A DNA stretch of 64,000 nt from Helicobacter jaachi. GTDB lineage: Bacteria; Campylobacterota; Campylobacteria; Campylobacterales; Helicobacteraceae. The notes under the pieces were generated by a model. It had not been told where the DNA came from, searched no databases, and saw only the letters and a list, made by a program, of their open reading frames with translations. The position numbers were made by a program, and so were the translations under genes. Location of the stretch: assembly GCF_000763135.2 (NCBI RefSeq), contig NZ_JRPR02000002.1, forward strand, positions 124,001 through 188,000, in the 5' to 3' direction. Positions 27,660-36,705 of this stretch are shown here, one piece after another (within the stretch, counting starts at the first letter, position 1; each line of letters begins with the position of its first letter).

Positions 27660-28455
27660 GAGACATTTGGCACTAATTATCCCCCTTCTTGCCTTGCTTT
27701 TTAGTTTGGAGAGCATAATGCTAGTTAATCGCGCTGTAAGCAAGCATGAAAGCAAACTTTCAGATAATTACTCACTTGTGATTGCTTCAAAAAACGCACT
27801 CACACTTGATAAGATTCAGAGCTTTATTCGTGAGGCTAGGGAGCTTAAAGCCATTACGCCAGATTATTTAATGAATGAGTTTAAAAAAGATTTAAGCCGA
27901 GAGAGTCTTGAGACTTTGCAGAGAGAATTGCCATTTTTCTATTCGCTCAAGCTCTCAAGTTTTCCCGATGAAGAGCGATTGCAAAAGATTAATACTACCC
28001 TTTCAAAGCTAAATGGCGTAACCAAAGTAGAATCTTTTAGCAAAAGCCACTCGCAAGTGTATAAATTGCTGCTCATTATTAAAAGCTCTATTGTGGTATT
28101 TGCCTCGCTCATTGCGATTTTAAGCTATATTTTGATGATTAAACAAATTGAAATTTGGAAATTTGAGCATAGCGATAGAATGGAGATTATGGCATTTTTA
28201 GGTGCGCCAGCGTGGATGAGAAATGGCATTTTATTCCGCCTTGCGTTTATAGATTCTATCATTTCAACCATTATCATCATCGTGGGTATGGCGTATCTTA
28301 TTAACTATAACAAAATGCAAGAAGTGCTTCAAACTCTTGAAGTTACAAGCGATATATTCCGTATGGGCAGCGATTTTATTATTTTGCTTTTCACATCAAT
28401 TCTTGTTTCTATCGTATCAGTTGTTTTTGTCATTATTAAGCAAAAAGACCTATGA
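27646..28455 (+). CDS. ftsX: Cell division membrane protein FtsX
   Basis: A 269-residue protein with an N-terminal helix (about 10-28) and a periplasmic domain (about 30-135). Three C-terminal helices follow (about 143-165, 195-222, 240-264), the FtsX topology. The true start is ATG 27646 with AAGGAG before it; the frame is open further upstream but lies inside ftsE. Its stop overlaps the start of the next gene as ATGA, coupling it to the EnvC-like partner. Confidence 0.9.
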   Translation: MNLLRRHLALIIPLLALLFSLESIMLVNRAVSKHESKLSDNYSLVIASKNALTLDKIQSFIREARELKAITPDYLMNEFKKDLSRESLETLQRELPFFYSLKLSSFPDEERLQKINTTLSKLNGVTKVESFSKSHSQVYKLLLIIKSSIVVFASLIAILSYILMIKQIEIWKFEHSDRMEIMAFLGAPAWMRNGILFRLAFIDSIISTIIIIVGMAYLINYNKMQEVLQTLEVTSDIFRMGSDFIILLFTSILVSIVSVVFVIIKQKDL

Positions 28456-29663
28456 TGAGGTATTTTGCGTGGTTTGCACTCGCTCTTATTGTAAGTGCGA
28501 GTATGGCAAATATTGACCAAGATATTGCTAAAAATAAAGACAAGCTCGCCACCGCGCAGTCCCAAGAAAAAGCCATAAGTAAAAAGCTTGACGAATTGGG
28601 CAAGGCTATTAATAGTAAAAATGCTGAATTGGTCCAGCTAGGCAAGCAAATTGAGAATCTGCAAAAAGACATCACGCAAAATCAGGGCAAATCTCTCTCT
28701 CAAGAAAAAAGCCTTAAAGATTCTAAAGCACGCCAGATAGCCCTCATAGAGCAAAAGCAAGCGCTTGAAGCGCAGATGATTAAGCTTATCGCACAAGGCA
28801 TTGCTTTTCATATTATTATCGAGCGCGAGGGGAGCGCAGATTCTGTAGATGGAGTGATAGAATCTTATGTGTATCAAATCTTGCACAAACACACTAGAAG
28901 CAGTATTAAAACGCTTAATGCCAAACAAAGTATATTAAATAATGAGATTGAAAAAATTACTAGCACCATTTCCCAGCTCCAAAGCTCTATTAAAATCCAA
29001 ACAGATAAAAAAGATAGCCTCCAAGCTGCAAAAGCGCAGCAAAATGCCATTCTTAGCAAGATGCAAGATGAGCTAAACACCTATAATGAGCAGCTTAAAG
29101 ATATTGTCAAAGAGCGCAAAAATCTTGATGAGATTTTAGAGCAGCTTAATATTGTCAAAGAGCAGAAGCAAAAAAGTGCTAGCCAGCAAGCCTTTATCAA
29201 TAATCAAAAAAATCCAAATAGCATTAAAGCCCCAAAGCAGTTTGGCACTTCATACCGCGATGTGCCAACTATTGCCTACAAGGGAGCTAAGACATTTGCT
29301 CCACTTGAGCGATATACGATTGAAAAGCCCTTTGGTCCATATTTTGACCCGGTGTATAAGTTTAAAATTTTTAATGCGGCTATTTTGTTTAATCCCACTT
29401 CGCGCAATGCGCAGGTGAAAAATGTGCTTGATGGCAAAATAGTGTATGCCAAAGATGCGCCCGGACTTAAAAAAGTTATCATTATAGAGCATACAAATGC
29501 TATTCACACTATCTATGCGTATATGGATAGTATAGAATCTAGTATAAAAGTTGGGCAGGCAGTTAAAAAAGGCGCGATTTTGGGCAGGGTAAATGAGCGC
29601 TTAAGCTTTGAAATCACGCAAAAAGATAAGCACATTAATCCTGCTGATTTTATTAAGCTTTGA
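28452..29663 (+). CDS. EnvC-like coiled-coil protein with degenerate LytM/M23 domain
   Basis: A 403-residue exported protein. A signal peptide (1-19) is followed by a long coiled coil (about 20-245, heptads rich in K, Q, L) and a C-terminal M23-type domain (about 285-400). The zinc ligands of active M23 peptidases are missing: the usual HxGID is replaced by FNAAILFN, and the HxH near the end reads YAY. That is the pattern of EnvC, a non-enzymatic activator of amidases controlled by FtsEX. Translational coupling to ftsX supports the same role. Confidence 0.85.
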   Translation: MMRYFAWFALALIVSASMANIDQDIAKNKDKLATAQSQEKAISKKLDELGKAINSKNAELVQLGKQIENLQKDITQNQGKSLSQEKSLKDSKARQIALIEQKQALEAQMIKLIAQGIAFHIIIEREGSADSVDGVIESYVYQILHKHTRSSIKTLNAKQSILNNEIEKITSTISQLQSSIKIQTDKKDSLQAAKAQQNAILSKMQDELNTYNEQLKDIVKERKNLDEILEQLNIVKEQKQKSASQQAFINNQKNPNSIKAPKQFGTSYRDVPTIAYKGAKTFAPLERYTIEKPFGPYFDPVYKFKIFNAAILFNPTSRNAQVKNVLDGKIVYAKDAPGLKKVIIIEHTNAIHTIYAYMDSIESSIKVGQAVKKGAILGRVNERLSFEITQKDKHINPADFIKL

Positions 29664-29666
29664 AGT

Positions 29667-29692
29667 TAAAAAAATAATATTTTAGCCGATAT
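29667..29692 (+). promoter_or_regulatory. Sigma-28 (FliA) promoter for flaG
   Basis: TAAA (29667-29670), 14 nt, then GCCGATAT (29685-29692) closely matches the flagellar sigma-28 pattern TAAA-N15-GCCGATAA. It lies 39 nt before the flaG start and right after the envC-like gene. Confidence 0.7.
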
Positions 29693-29730
29693 GTCTCTTG
29701 TTATATTCTAGAATTTTGAAGGAGGACGCT

Positions 29731-30123
29731 ATGATTAATGGTATTAATAATGCCGAAGGCACGAACAATGCTGTTAAAAATCAGCTAGTCAATATGGTAA
29801 ATGCGAGCGGAAAGGCAGTTACGCAGGATACCCGACCAACCGAAGTGCGCCTGCAGGAAGAAACTGCCCAATATCAAGACAAGGAAAGCAAGAAGCAGCT
29901 TGAGAATGAATTGCGTGATTTGAGTAAAAAGCTCAATGATGAGATGAAGCGCATAGGCACGGATATTAATTTTTCCTATAATGAGAATATCCCCGGACTT
30001 ATGGTAACAGTTAAAGAAAGCAATGGCGATAAAGTCATACGCGAAATACCCTCAAAGGAAGCCATTGAGCTTATGAAACGCATGAGGGAAGTGATTGGCG
30101 TTATTTTTGATAAGCAAGGCTAG
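29731..30123 (+). CDS. flaG: Flagellar protein FlaG
   Basis: A 130-residue FlaG-family protein that influences flagellar filament length. Its C-terminal domain (about 55-130) has the family pattern LNDEMKRIGTDINFSYNENI followed by VIREIPSKEAIELMKRM. Start ATG 29731 is preceded by GGAGG; an upstream in-frame ATG (29698) lies between promoter and ribosome site. The order flaG-fliD-fliS matches H. pylori. The stop codon TAG is the first three bases of a 26-bp palindrome. Confidence 0.92.
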   Translation: MINGINNAEGTNNAVKNQLVNMVNASGKAVTQDTRPTEVRLQEETAQYQDKESKKQLENELRDLSKKLNDEMKRIGTDINFSYNENIPGLMVTVKESNGDKVIREIPSKEAIELMKRMREVIGVIFDKQG

Positions 30124-30146
30124 ATTCTATAAATTTATAGAATCTA
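30121..30146. repeat. 26-bp perfect palindrome between flaG and fliD
   Basis: TAGATTCTATAAA and its exact reverse complement lie head to head, built from two AGATTCT words. It begins at the flaG stop codon and ends 20 nt before fliD. As RNA it could form a hairpin that attenuates or separates flaG from fliD. Confidence 0.75.
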
Positions 30147-30166
30147 ATGCAGGATAAGGAGGTAGT

Positions 30167-32215
30167 ATGGCACTTGGTTCGTTAAGCTCGCTCGGGCTTG
30201 GTAGCAAGGTTTTAAACCATGATGTTATTGACAAACTAAGAAAAGCCGATGAGGCGTCTCACGTCGACCCTATTGATAAAAAAATCGAAAAAAATGTTGA
30301 GAAGCAAACCGAGCTTGTAGCCATTACCTCCGCTTTGCGCGAGCTTAAATCAAGCACAAGCAAGCTTGGGGATTACTCCACTTATCTAGGGCGTTCAAGC
30401 AATGTCATAGGCGATGCGCTTAAAGCCACTATCTCCGCTGGTGTGCCTACACAGGATATTAAAATTGATGTAGATTCTGTAGCCACTTCAGACATTAATG
30501 AAATAGGCTCAAAATATGAGAGTAGAGAATCTGTATTTAGCCAAAAGGATTCTGTATTAAAATTCCACCACAAAGGGCAGGATTATAAAATTGATATTAA
30601 AGCCGGTATGGAGTTAGCTCAAGTCGCACAGCTCATTACAGATACTACAAAGGGCGAGGTTATGGGCATTGTGATGAAAACAGGCGGCTCAAATCCCTAC
30701 CAGCTTATGATTAATTCCAAAGATACAGGCGAGGCTTCAAGGGTGTATTTTGGCTCTACAGCGAGCGGCTCTGTCGTGCCAAGAGGTCCATTTGAGCTAA
30801 AAGATGGTGATTTAAACATTACGCTTAAAGATAAAAAAGGCGTGGATAAAACACTCTCCATTAAGATTCCAAGGACAGCTACAGAATCTAAATCACAAGA
30901 TAATGCCCAAACACTTAAAGAAGCTATTATCGCGGCAATCAAGGCAGATTCTAGCTTTGAGGGATTACTTGATAATGACTTAAATATCGGTATAGGTGGG
31001 GCAAATAGCGATTCGCTTACCATTAATGATAGACGCGGTTATGGGGTTGTTATCGAGGGTGCTATGGCACAGGCTCTAGGCTTTGGGGCTGATAATCAAA
31101 GCACTAAAAAAGATGATTTAATGGTAGCCACCAAAAGCGTGGGTGCGGGCAAACTCAAAGGCACTATCAATATAGGCAGCATTCCGCTTGATTTATCCAC
31201 ACTCACAAAGGAGAAAAATACTGCTGCACAAAATGCTAAGAGCATTGCTGAAGCCATTAATAATATCGCAGGTATTTATGGTTCTGTTAATGATGAGGGC
31301 AAGCTAGTGATTAATTCTGATACGGGTGAAGTTAATATCTATGCCAATAATGATGCAGAGAGCAAAAAAGCGCTTGAGGACTTGGGATTGAAGCCCGGCA
31401 CTACAATGGATTATGCCAAAACGCAAGAAGAGCTTTTCAAAATCCGCAAGGTGCAAAGCGCTGAAGATGCGAAATTCTCATACAATGGTATTTCAATGAA
31501 GCGCCCAACAAACAATATAGATGATATTGTAAGTGGCGTAAATATCGAGCTACTCACTACCACAGAGCCGGGCAAGCCCGCTGTGATTAGCATTACGCGT
31601 AATGATGAGGAAATTACAGAGAGTGTAAAAAAATTTGTAGAATCTTACAATGAGCTGGGCTTAAAGCTTGATGAGGTTACGCGCTATGATGAAGATTCTA
31701 AAATCGCTGGCATTTTTAATGGCGATAGCGATATTCGTATGATTCGCCCTACACTCAATCGTATTTTTTCTACCACTATTCCTACAGAAACAGAGCTTAA
31801 AAGCCTTGCAAAATATGGATTAGCGCTTGATGAAAAGGGCAAGATGAGCCTTGATGTAAGTAAATTGCAAATGGCTTTAAGCACAGACCCACAAGGCACG
31901 CAAGAGTTTTTTTATGGGAGTGTGAAAAGCGCAGAATTTAAGGAGGTGCAAGTTGATGGTGTGTTTAAAAAATTTGACCAAGAGCTTGATAAGCTTCTTA
32001 ACGGAGGCAATGCAAGGCTTAAATTACTTGAGGAAAGCCTCACAAAAGATGATAAAAAACTGCGCGAAGAGCGTAAAAAAGCAGTCGAGCAGCTCAATAC
32101 GCGCTATGACATTATGGCACAGAGGTTTGCAGCCTATGATTCTCAAATCTCTAAAACCAATAATGCCTTTAGCAGCGTGCAGCTGATGATTGACCAATCC
32201 GTAGCAAAAAAATAA
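30167..32215 (+). CDS. fliD: Flagellar filament cap protein FliD
   Basis: A 682-residue secreted hook-associated protein 2 that caps the growing filament. The N-terminal part LGSLSSLGLGSKVLNHDVIDKLRKADE and the C-terminal coiled region (DERKKAVEQLNTRYDIMAQRFAAYDSQIS type) are the conserved oligomerisation ends. The surface-exposed middle is variable and contains several AGATTCT words. The size matches the 680-690 residues of other Helicobacter. AAGGAGG precedes the ATG. Confidence 0.94.
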   Translation: MALGSLSSLGLGSKVLNHDVIDKLRKADEASHVDPIDKKIEKNVEKQTELVAITSALRELKSSTSKLGDYSTYLGRSSNVIGDALKATISAGVPTQDIKIDVDSVATSDINEIGSKYESRESVFSQKDSVLKFHHKGQDYKIDIKAGMELAQVAQLITDTTKGEVMGIVMKTGGSNPYQLMINSKDTGEASRVYFGSTASGSVVPRGPFELKDGDLNITLKDKKGVDKTLSIKIPRTATESKSQDNAQTLKEAIIAAIKADSSFEGLLDNDLNIGIGGANSDSLTINDRRGYGVVIEGAMAQALGFGADNQSTKKDDLMVATKSVGAGKLKGTINIGSIPLDLSTLTKEKNTAAQNAKSIAEAINNIAGIYGSVNDEGKLVINSDTGEVNIYANNDAESKKALEDLGLKPGTTMDYAKTQEELFKIRKVQSAEDAKFSYNGISMKRPTNNIDDIVSGVNIELLTTTEPGKPAVISITRNDEEITESVKKFVESYNELGLKLDEVTRYDEDSKIAGIFNGDSDIRMIRPTLNRIFSTTIPTETELKSLAKYGLALDEKGKMSLDVSKLQMALSTDPQGTQEFFYGSVKSAEFKEVQVDGVFKKFDQELDKLLNGGNARLKLLEESLTKDDKKLREERKKAVEQLNTRYDIMAQRFAAYDSQISKTNNAFSSVQLMIDQSVAKK

Positions 32216-32225
32216 GGAGTAAATT

Positions 32226-32609
32226 ATGTATGGCAACAACGCTTATAATCTCTACCAACAAAATTCCGTGTCTGTGGAATCGCCTGTCAAACTGGTTGAA
32301 ATGCTTTATGAGGGGATTTTGAGATTCTGTTCTTTGGCTAAAAGGTATATGGAGGCAGAGGATATTGAGAAAAAAATCTATTATATTAACCGCACGACAG
32401 ATATTTTTACAGAGTTGCTAAACACGCTTGATTATGAAAAGGGTGGCGATGTGGCAGTGTATCTTACAGGGCTTTACACACATCAAATTAAACTCCTTAC
32501 ACAAGCAAATGTTGCTAATGATACGACAAAGATTGATACTGTTATGAATGTGGCAAAAGGGCTTTTAGAGGCTTGGAGGGAAATTAATCAAGATGAATTG
32601 GCTCGATAG
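32226..32609 (+). CDS. fliS: Flagellin export chaperone FliS
   Basis: A 127-residue helical-bundle chaperone that binds the C-terminus of flagellin in the cytoplasm. It begins with the signature NAYNLYQQNSVSVESPVKLVEMLYEGIL. Normal length. It follows fliD by 10 nt with AAGGAG before the ATG, and overlaps the next small gene by 17 nt. Confidence 0.95.
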   Translation: MYGNNAYNLYQQNSVSVESPVKLVEMLYEGILRFCSLAKRYMEAEDIEKKIYYINRTTDIFTELLNTLDYEKGGDVAVYLTGLYTHQIKLLTQANVANDTTKIDTVMNVAKGLLEAWREINQDELAR

Positions 32610-32826
32610 CTTAAAAGTTGCACTCCTTAATCAAGATGACAAAACCGCCTTTCTCCTTGTGAGTAATCTCCCCTCAAATCTCCATAGTGCGTCGCTTGAG
32701 GATAAACTGCAAGCCCTTGAGCTTATCGCGCAAACAAAGAGCCTTCTAGAATCTAGGCAGCTGCAAGTAAGGATTAATATGGAGCAGATTAAAGCAGCCA
32801 AAAAATTCCTTGAGAATGCGCATTAG
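32593..32826 (+). CDS. Small helical protein in the FliT position
   Basis: A 77-residue protein predicted to be almost all helix (LEDKLQALELIAQTKSLLESRQLQVRINMEQIKAAKKFL). Its place directly after fliS, with a 17-nt overlap, is where FliT lies in other bacteria. H. pylori has a small gene at this spot too. A flagellar chaperone role is an inference from position; I see no motif that proves it. Confidence 0.65.
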   Translation: MNWLDSLKVALLNQDDKTAFLLVSNLPSNLHSASLEDKLQALELIAQTKSLLESRQLQVRINMEQIKAAKKFLENAH

Positions 32827-32902
32827 ACGCTCTTATTGTGGCTAAAATCCTGCAATGTGAGAGAGTTTTACAATAATTTTATGCAAAATGCGCGCTTACA
32901 TC

Positions 32903-32931
32903 TTGACTTAAGGCTTAAAATCGTATAAAAT
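32903..32931 (+). promoter_or_regulatory. Sigma-70-type promoter for hup
   Basis: TTGACT (32903-32908), 17 nt, then TAAAAT (32926-32931), 35 nt before the hup start. Both boxes and the spacing are close to consensus, as expected for a highly expressed gene. Confidence 0.7.
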
Positions 32932-32966
32932 GCCCGCGTTCAAAATTTAACAACAAGGAGTTTGTA

Positions 32967-33254
32967 ATGAACAAGGCAGAATTCATTGATTTGGTTAAGA
33001 AAGTTGGCGAATATGACACAAAGAAAGATGCTGAAAAAGCAGTAAATTCTTTTGTAGATGCTATTTCAAAAGCGCTTTCTAAAAAACAAAGCGTAGAGCT
33101 TGTAGGTTTTGGTAAGTTTGAAACAGCTGTGCAAAAAGCAAAATCAGGTAAAGTGCCTGGCTCACACAAAACTTATACAACAAAAGAAAAGTCTGTGCCT
33201 AAATTCCGCCCAGGAAAAGGTTTAAAAGACCAAGTAGCTAAGGCTAAGAAATAA
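32967..33254 (+). CDS. hup: DNA-binding protein HU
   Basis: A 95-residue HU/IHF-family nucleoid protein. It begins MNKAEFIDLV and has VELVGFGKFETAVQ before the DNA-binding arm and KFRPGKGLKD after it. Monocistronic, with its own promoter and an ACAAGGAG ribosome site. Confidence 0.96.
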   Translation: MNKAEFIDLVKKVGEYDTKKDAEKAVNSFVDAISKALSKKQSVELVGFGKFETAVQKAKSGKVPGSHKTYTTKEKSVPKFRPGKGLKDQVAKAKK

Positions 33255-33265
33255 CTGCTATTTAA

Positions 33266-33296
33266 CCTAGCCTCCTTCCCATTGTGGGAGGCTAGG
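33266..33296. terminator. Hairpin between convergent hup and gpsA
   Basis: CCTAGCCTCC pairs with GGAGGCTAGG across an 11-nt loop. The strong 10-bp stem lies just after hup and overlaps the last codons of gpsA. T-runs are weak on both sides, so efficiency is uncertain. Confidence 0.6.
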
Positions 33297-34227
33297 ACAT
33301 TAACGATTTCAAACTCTCTTTCACACTTTTTCCATTGATTATAAGGCTAATTTCTCTTGCGATAGGCACATAAATGCCCTCCCTCTGCCCAATTTGTGCA
33401 ATGGCTTGAGCTGTAATTACACCTTCAGCCACCTCGCCTAATTCACTTAGAATCTCATCTATAGGCTTTTGCTGCGCTAAGCCTAAGCCCACTCTATAGT
33501 TACGCGACATGGTAGAATTTGATGTTAAAAACAAATCGCCAGCGCCCGAAAGCCCCAAAAATGTTTCCATTCTCGCTCCAAAATGTTCTCCAAATCGGCT
33601 CATCTCAACCAATCCTCTAGCGAGCAAAGAAGCTTTTGCATTCCCGCCAAATGACAGTCCATCGCAAATCCCCCCAGCAATAGCAATGACATTTTTATAC
33701 GCTCCAGCTACCTCTCCACCCACGACATCAGGGCTTGTGTAGGTTTTAATAAAAGAGGGCATTAATACTTCAAATTCGCGGCTAAGGGTAAGATTGCGTG
33801 AGTGTATCATAAGCGCGCAGGGTAGGGAGCGCACCACTTCAGCGGCAAAGCTAGGACCGCACAAATAAGCCAAATGCTTATGTGGTATATATTCCTCCAA
33901 AATATCGCTCACAAATGCGCCACTCCCAGATTCTATACCTTTGCTTGCGCATAATATTTTAATGCTTTGTGGAAGTTTGACTAGAGAAAGCCACTGCCTT
34001 AGCGCACTTGTGGCAATGGTTAGGACAAAAAGTTCAGCCCTAAGTGCATCATTATGCGATACTTGCGTAATTACTCGCGCACCTTTACTTGCTAGATTCT
34101 CATTAAGTGGTGCAAGCAGGGAGCTAATATCTCGCCTTGAAACGATATATACCTCATTTTTTTGCGCCAAAGCAAAGGCTAAAGCCCTGCCCCAAGCGCC
34201 TCCACCAAATATGCCCACCTTTTTCAT
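33292..34227 (-). CDS. gpsA: Glycerol-3-phosphate dehydrogenase [NAD(P)+]
   Basis: A 311-residue cytosolic enzyme that reduces dihydroxyacetone phosphate to sn-glycerol-3-phosphate for phospholipid synthesis. The nucleotide-binding loop is GIFGGGAWGRAL (5-16). The catalytic lysine lies in GAYKNVIAIAGG. Further conserved parts are CGPSFAAEV and GLSGAGDLFLT. The length is normal, slightly short. Confidence 0.94.
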   Translation of the reverse strand: MKKVGIFGGGAWGRALAFALAQKNEVYIVSRRDISSLLAPLNENLASKGARVITQVSHNDALRAELFVLTIATSALRQWLSLVKLPQSIKILCASKGIESGSGAFVSDILEEYIPHKHLAYLCGPSFAAEVVRSLPCALMIHSRNLTLSREFEVLMPSFIKTYTSPDVVGGEVAGAYKNVIAIAGGICDGLSFGGNAKASLLARGLVEMSRFGEHFGARMETFLGLSGAGDLFLTSNSTMSRNYRVGLGLAQQKPIDEILSELGEVAEGVITAQAIAQIGQREGIYVPIAREISLIINGKSVKESLKSLMS

Positions 34228-34260
34228 TATTGTTTCATCATTGCTTATAGTGAGAGATTT

Positions 34261-34989
34261 TCAAAATATATAGCTGTATGTGAGAAAAATTTGCGTAGTG
34301 AGCGCGTAAGGATTAGCCATAGTTTTATTGCTAGCGGGGACATTGGTTACTACAGGTGCATTTGTCATATTTTGCTCATTATTTACATTGAGCGCATTTT
34401 GCGTTTGTGCCACAGGTTGAGACACGCCCCCGCCCATTACCATAAGCGCATCATTAACAGAAATTTGCGTCTGCTTAAAGGTAAGCATAAAGCGATGTGC
34501 CTTACTAACAGTAACTGCCATACCTATGCTATTCACCCATGCAGGATACAGAATCCTACTGCCATAATCGTAGGCATTTTCCTCGTATTGCTGCCCACTA
34601 TCATAGGCTTTAGTCTTGCCTCCACGCCTTTGGGCATTAATCTCTAGCGCATTTGAGGCGAAAAACTCCACCTCCACATTGGAATCGGGCTTAACAGAGT
34701 AGTTTAGCTCCACGCCAGCGCTATAGCGAGACATTGGCGCTTCAATTTCATTAGGATTAGCATTGCCTGTAGTAAGCTCAAGCTCGGAATATCCCTCATT
34801 AGCGAGTAAATCTGCCTTTATAGAGAGATTTTTGCTCACCTGCGCGCTTGCTTTGGTATCCTCGGTATGATTATTTTTTGTGAGATTTTCAGTAGGATTT
34901 GCTATCTCCTTGCTTGGCTCATGCAACTGCAACTCTTCAGCCCACAAGCAAGCCATCACCACACTCACCAGTAATATGACTTTTTTCAA
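34261..34989 (-). CDS. Predicted outer-membrane or periplasmic protein
   Basis: A 242-residue exported protein. The signal peptide is LKKVILLVSVVMACLWA, and amphipathic beta-strand-like stretches follow. The last residues TYSYIF end in phenylalanine, the usual outer-membrane insertion signal. I chose TTG 34989, because GGGAG lies 8 nt upstream and the signal peptide then starts correctly; an ATG at 35004 has no ribosome site. A low-complexity part (about 185-225, rich in N, V, A, T) precedes the end. I do not recognise the family. Confidence 0.65.
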   Translation of the reverse strand: MKKVILLVSVVMACLWAEELQLHEPSKEIANPTENLTKNNHTEDTKASAQVSKNLSIKADLLANEGYSELELTTGNANPNEIEAPMSRYSAGVELNYSVKPDSNVEVEFFASNALEINAQRRGGKTKAYDSGQQYEENAYDYGSRILYPAWVNSIGMAVTVSKAHRFMLTFKQTQISVNDALMVMGGGVSQPVAQTQNALNVNNEQNMTNAPVVTNVPASNKTMANPYALTTQIFLTYSYIF

Positions 34990-35226
34990 TGCTCTCACTC
35001 CCATTCGCGCACACTCGCGCTACACTTAAAAACTTATATATAAATCGGCATTTAGCATTTATTCTAAATACTACTCCAACGCGCCACACACCCTAACGCC
35101 TTATTCATTCACAAGTCAAAATTGGCTAGATTCTATCTTAAATCTTTTTAAAAATTTATAAATGTTTTATGTGCTTTAGCCTATACTAGCACTTTACATT
35201 CCAAATTTTCACATAAGGCAACTTTA
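34990..35226. other. Divergent promoter region
   Basis: About 240 nt between two divergent genes, very AT-rich, with one AGATTCT word near 35129. A TATACT -10-like box lies near 35202, about 20 nt before gatB. No operator that I recognise. Confidence 0.4.
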
Positions 35227-36651
35227 ATGTCAGCATTTGAAACCATTATCGGCTTAGAAGTCCATGTCCAGCTCAATACCCAAACAAAAATCTTTTGCTC
35301 TTGCGCTACAAGCTTTGGCGATGAGCCTAACAAAAATGTATGTCCCACTTGCTTAGGATTGCCCGGTGCACTGCCTGTGCTTAATCGTGAGGCGGTGAAA
35401 AAAGCTATTTCATTTGGCACTGCCATTAATGCTACTATTCATCAAAACTCCATTTTTGCGCGCAAAAATTATTTCTATCCCGACTTGCCCAAAGCCTATC
35501 AAATTAGCCAATATGAAATCCCCATCGTTGGCAGAGGCAATATAGAGATAAATTTAGAATCTTATAATAAGACCATTGGCATCACGCGCGCGCATTTGGA
35601 GGAGGACGCGGGCAAAAATATCCATGAGGGCAATATTTCTAAAGTAGATTTAAATCGTGCTTGCACGCCACTTTTAGAAATTGTGAGTGAGCCAGATATG
35701 CGCAGCAGCGATGAAGCCATAGCGTATTTAAAAAAATTGCACTCTATTGTGCGCTTTTTGGGCATAAGCGATGCGAATATGCAAGAGGGTAGCTTTAGAT
35801 GTGATGCAAATGTCTCTATTCGTCCGCAGGGGGATTCTAAGCTTTATACGCGCGTGGAGATTAAAAATCTAAATTCCTTTAAATTTATCCAAAAAGCCAT
35901 AGAATTTGAGGTTGAGCGCCAGCGTGAAGCGTGGGAAGATGGCAGATATGAGGAGCAAGTGGTGCAAGAAACAAGGCTTTTTGACACTACTCAAGGCGTT
36001 ACACGCTCTATGCGTGGTAAAGAGGAGGCAGCGGATTATCGCTATTTCCCAGACCCAGACTTGCTCCCTGTATTTATCGATGAAGCCTTAATGAATGAGG
36101 GGCGCGCTATTCCAGAAATGCCCGATGAAAAAAAGGCGCGATTTGTGGAGCAGCTCGGATTAAAGCCCTATGATGCAGGCGTGCTCACAAGCAGCCTTGA
36201 GTTGTCAAATTATTTTGAAACTATGCTTGAGTGTGGCGCGAGTGCAAAGGGCGCGCTCACTTGGCTAACAACTGAACTTTTAGGACGATTAAAAGGAGAA
36301 AAAACGCTCACAAACTGCGGCGTAGATGCGCCCACACTTGCCACACTTGTGAAGTGCATTGAGGACAATAAAATTAGCGGCAAAAGTGCTAAAGATATTT
36401 TAGATGTGCTTGTCAAAGATGGCGGGGGCGATGTGGAGAGCCTCATAGATTCTATGGGATTAGCGCAGATTAATGATGATGGCGCGCTGCTTGAAGCCAT
36501 AAGGGCAGTGCTTGAGGCTAATGCTGATAAGGTGGCTGAATACAAAAGCGGCAAGGATAAGCTATTTGGATTTTTTGTAGGGCAGGTGATGAAGTCTTGC
36601 AAAGGCGCAAATCCCGCGCGTGTAAATGAGTTATTAAAACAACATCTTTGA
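35227..36651 (+). CDS. gatB: Aspartyl/glutamyl-tRNA amidotransferase subunit B
   Basis: A 474-residue subunit of GatCAB, which converts misacylated Glu-tRNA(Gln) and Asp-tRNA(Asn) to the correct forms. Helicobacter lacks the direct synthetases for these. Conserved are the start [20 protein letters not shown], the zinc cysteines in FCSCATSF and CPTCLGLPG, and the kinase-like motif [17 protein letters not shown]. The C-terminal YqeY-like domain ends [12 protein letters not shown]. Full length. Confidence 0.96.
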   Translation: MSAFETIIGLEVHVQLNTQTKIFCSCATSFGDEPNKNVCPTCLGLPGALPVLNREAVKKAISFGTAINATIHQNSIFARKNYFYPDLPKAYQISQYEIPIVGRGNIEINLESYNKTIGITRAHLEEDAGKNIHEGNISKVDLNRACTPLLEIVSEPDMRSSDEAIAYLKKLHSIVRFLGISDANMQEGSFRCDANVSIRPQGDSKLYTRVEIKNLNSFKFIQKAIEFEVERQREAWEDGRYEEQVVQETRLFDTTQGVTRSMRGKEEAADYRYFPDPDLLPVFIDEALMNEGRAIPEMPDEKKARFVEQLGLKPYDAGVLTSSLELSNYFETMLECGASAKGALTWLTTELLGRLKGEKTLTNCGVDAPTLATLVKCIEDNKISGKSAKDILDVLVKDGGGDVESLIDSMGLAQINDDGALLEAIRAVLEANADKVAEYKSGKDKLFGFFVGQVMKSCKGANPARVNELLKQHL

Positions 36652-36705
36652 AAGGTCTTGGCTAGATTCTATATTTTGACTTAAACAAGCCTTGCTTGCG
36701 TGATT

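Noticed and set aside
28452-29663. Active M23 peptidase
   Set aside because: The histidine and aspartate ligands are replaced, so an EnvC-like activator is more likely.
34990-35004. ATG start 15 nt upstream for the outer-membrane-type protein
   Set aside because: No ribosome site precedes it, while the TTG at 34989 has GGGAG at good spacing and starts the signal peptide directly.
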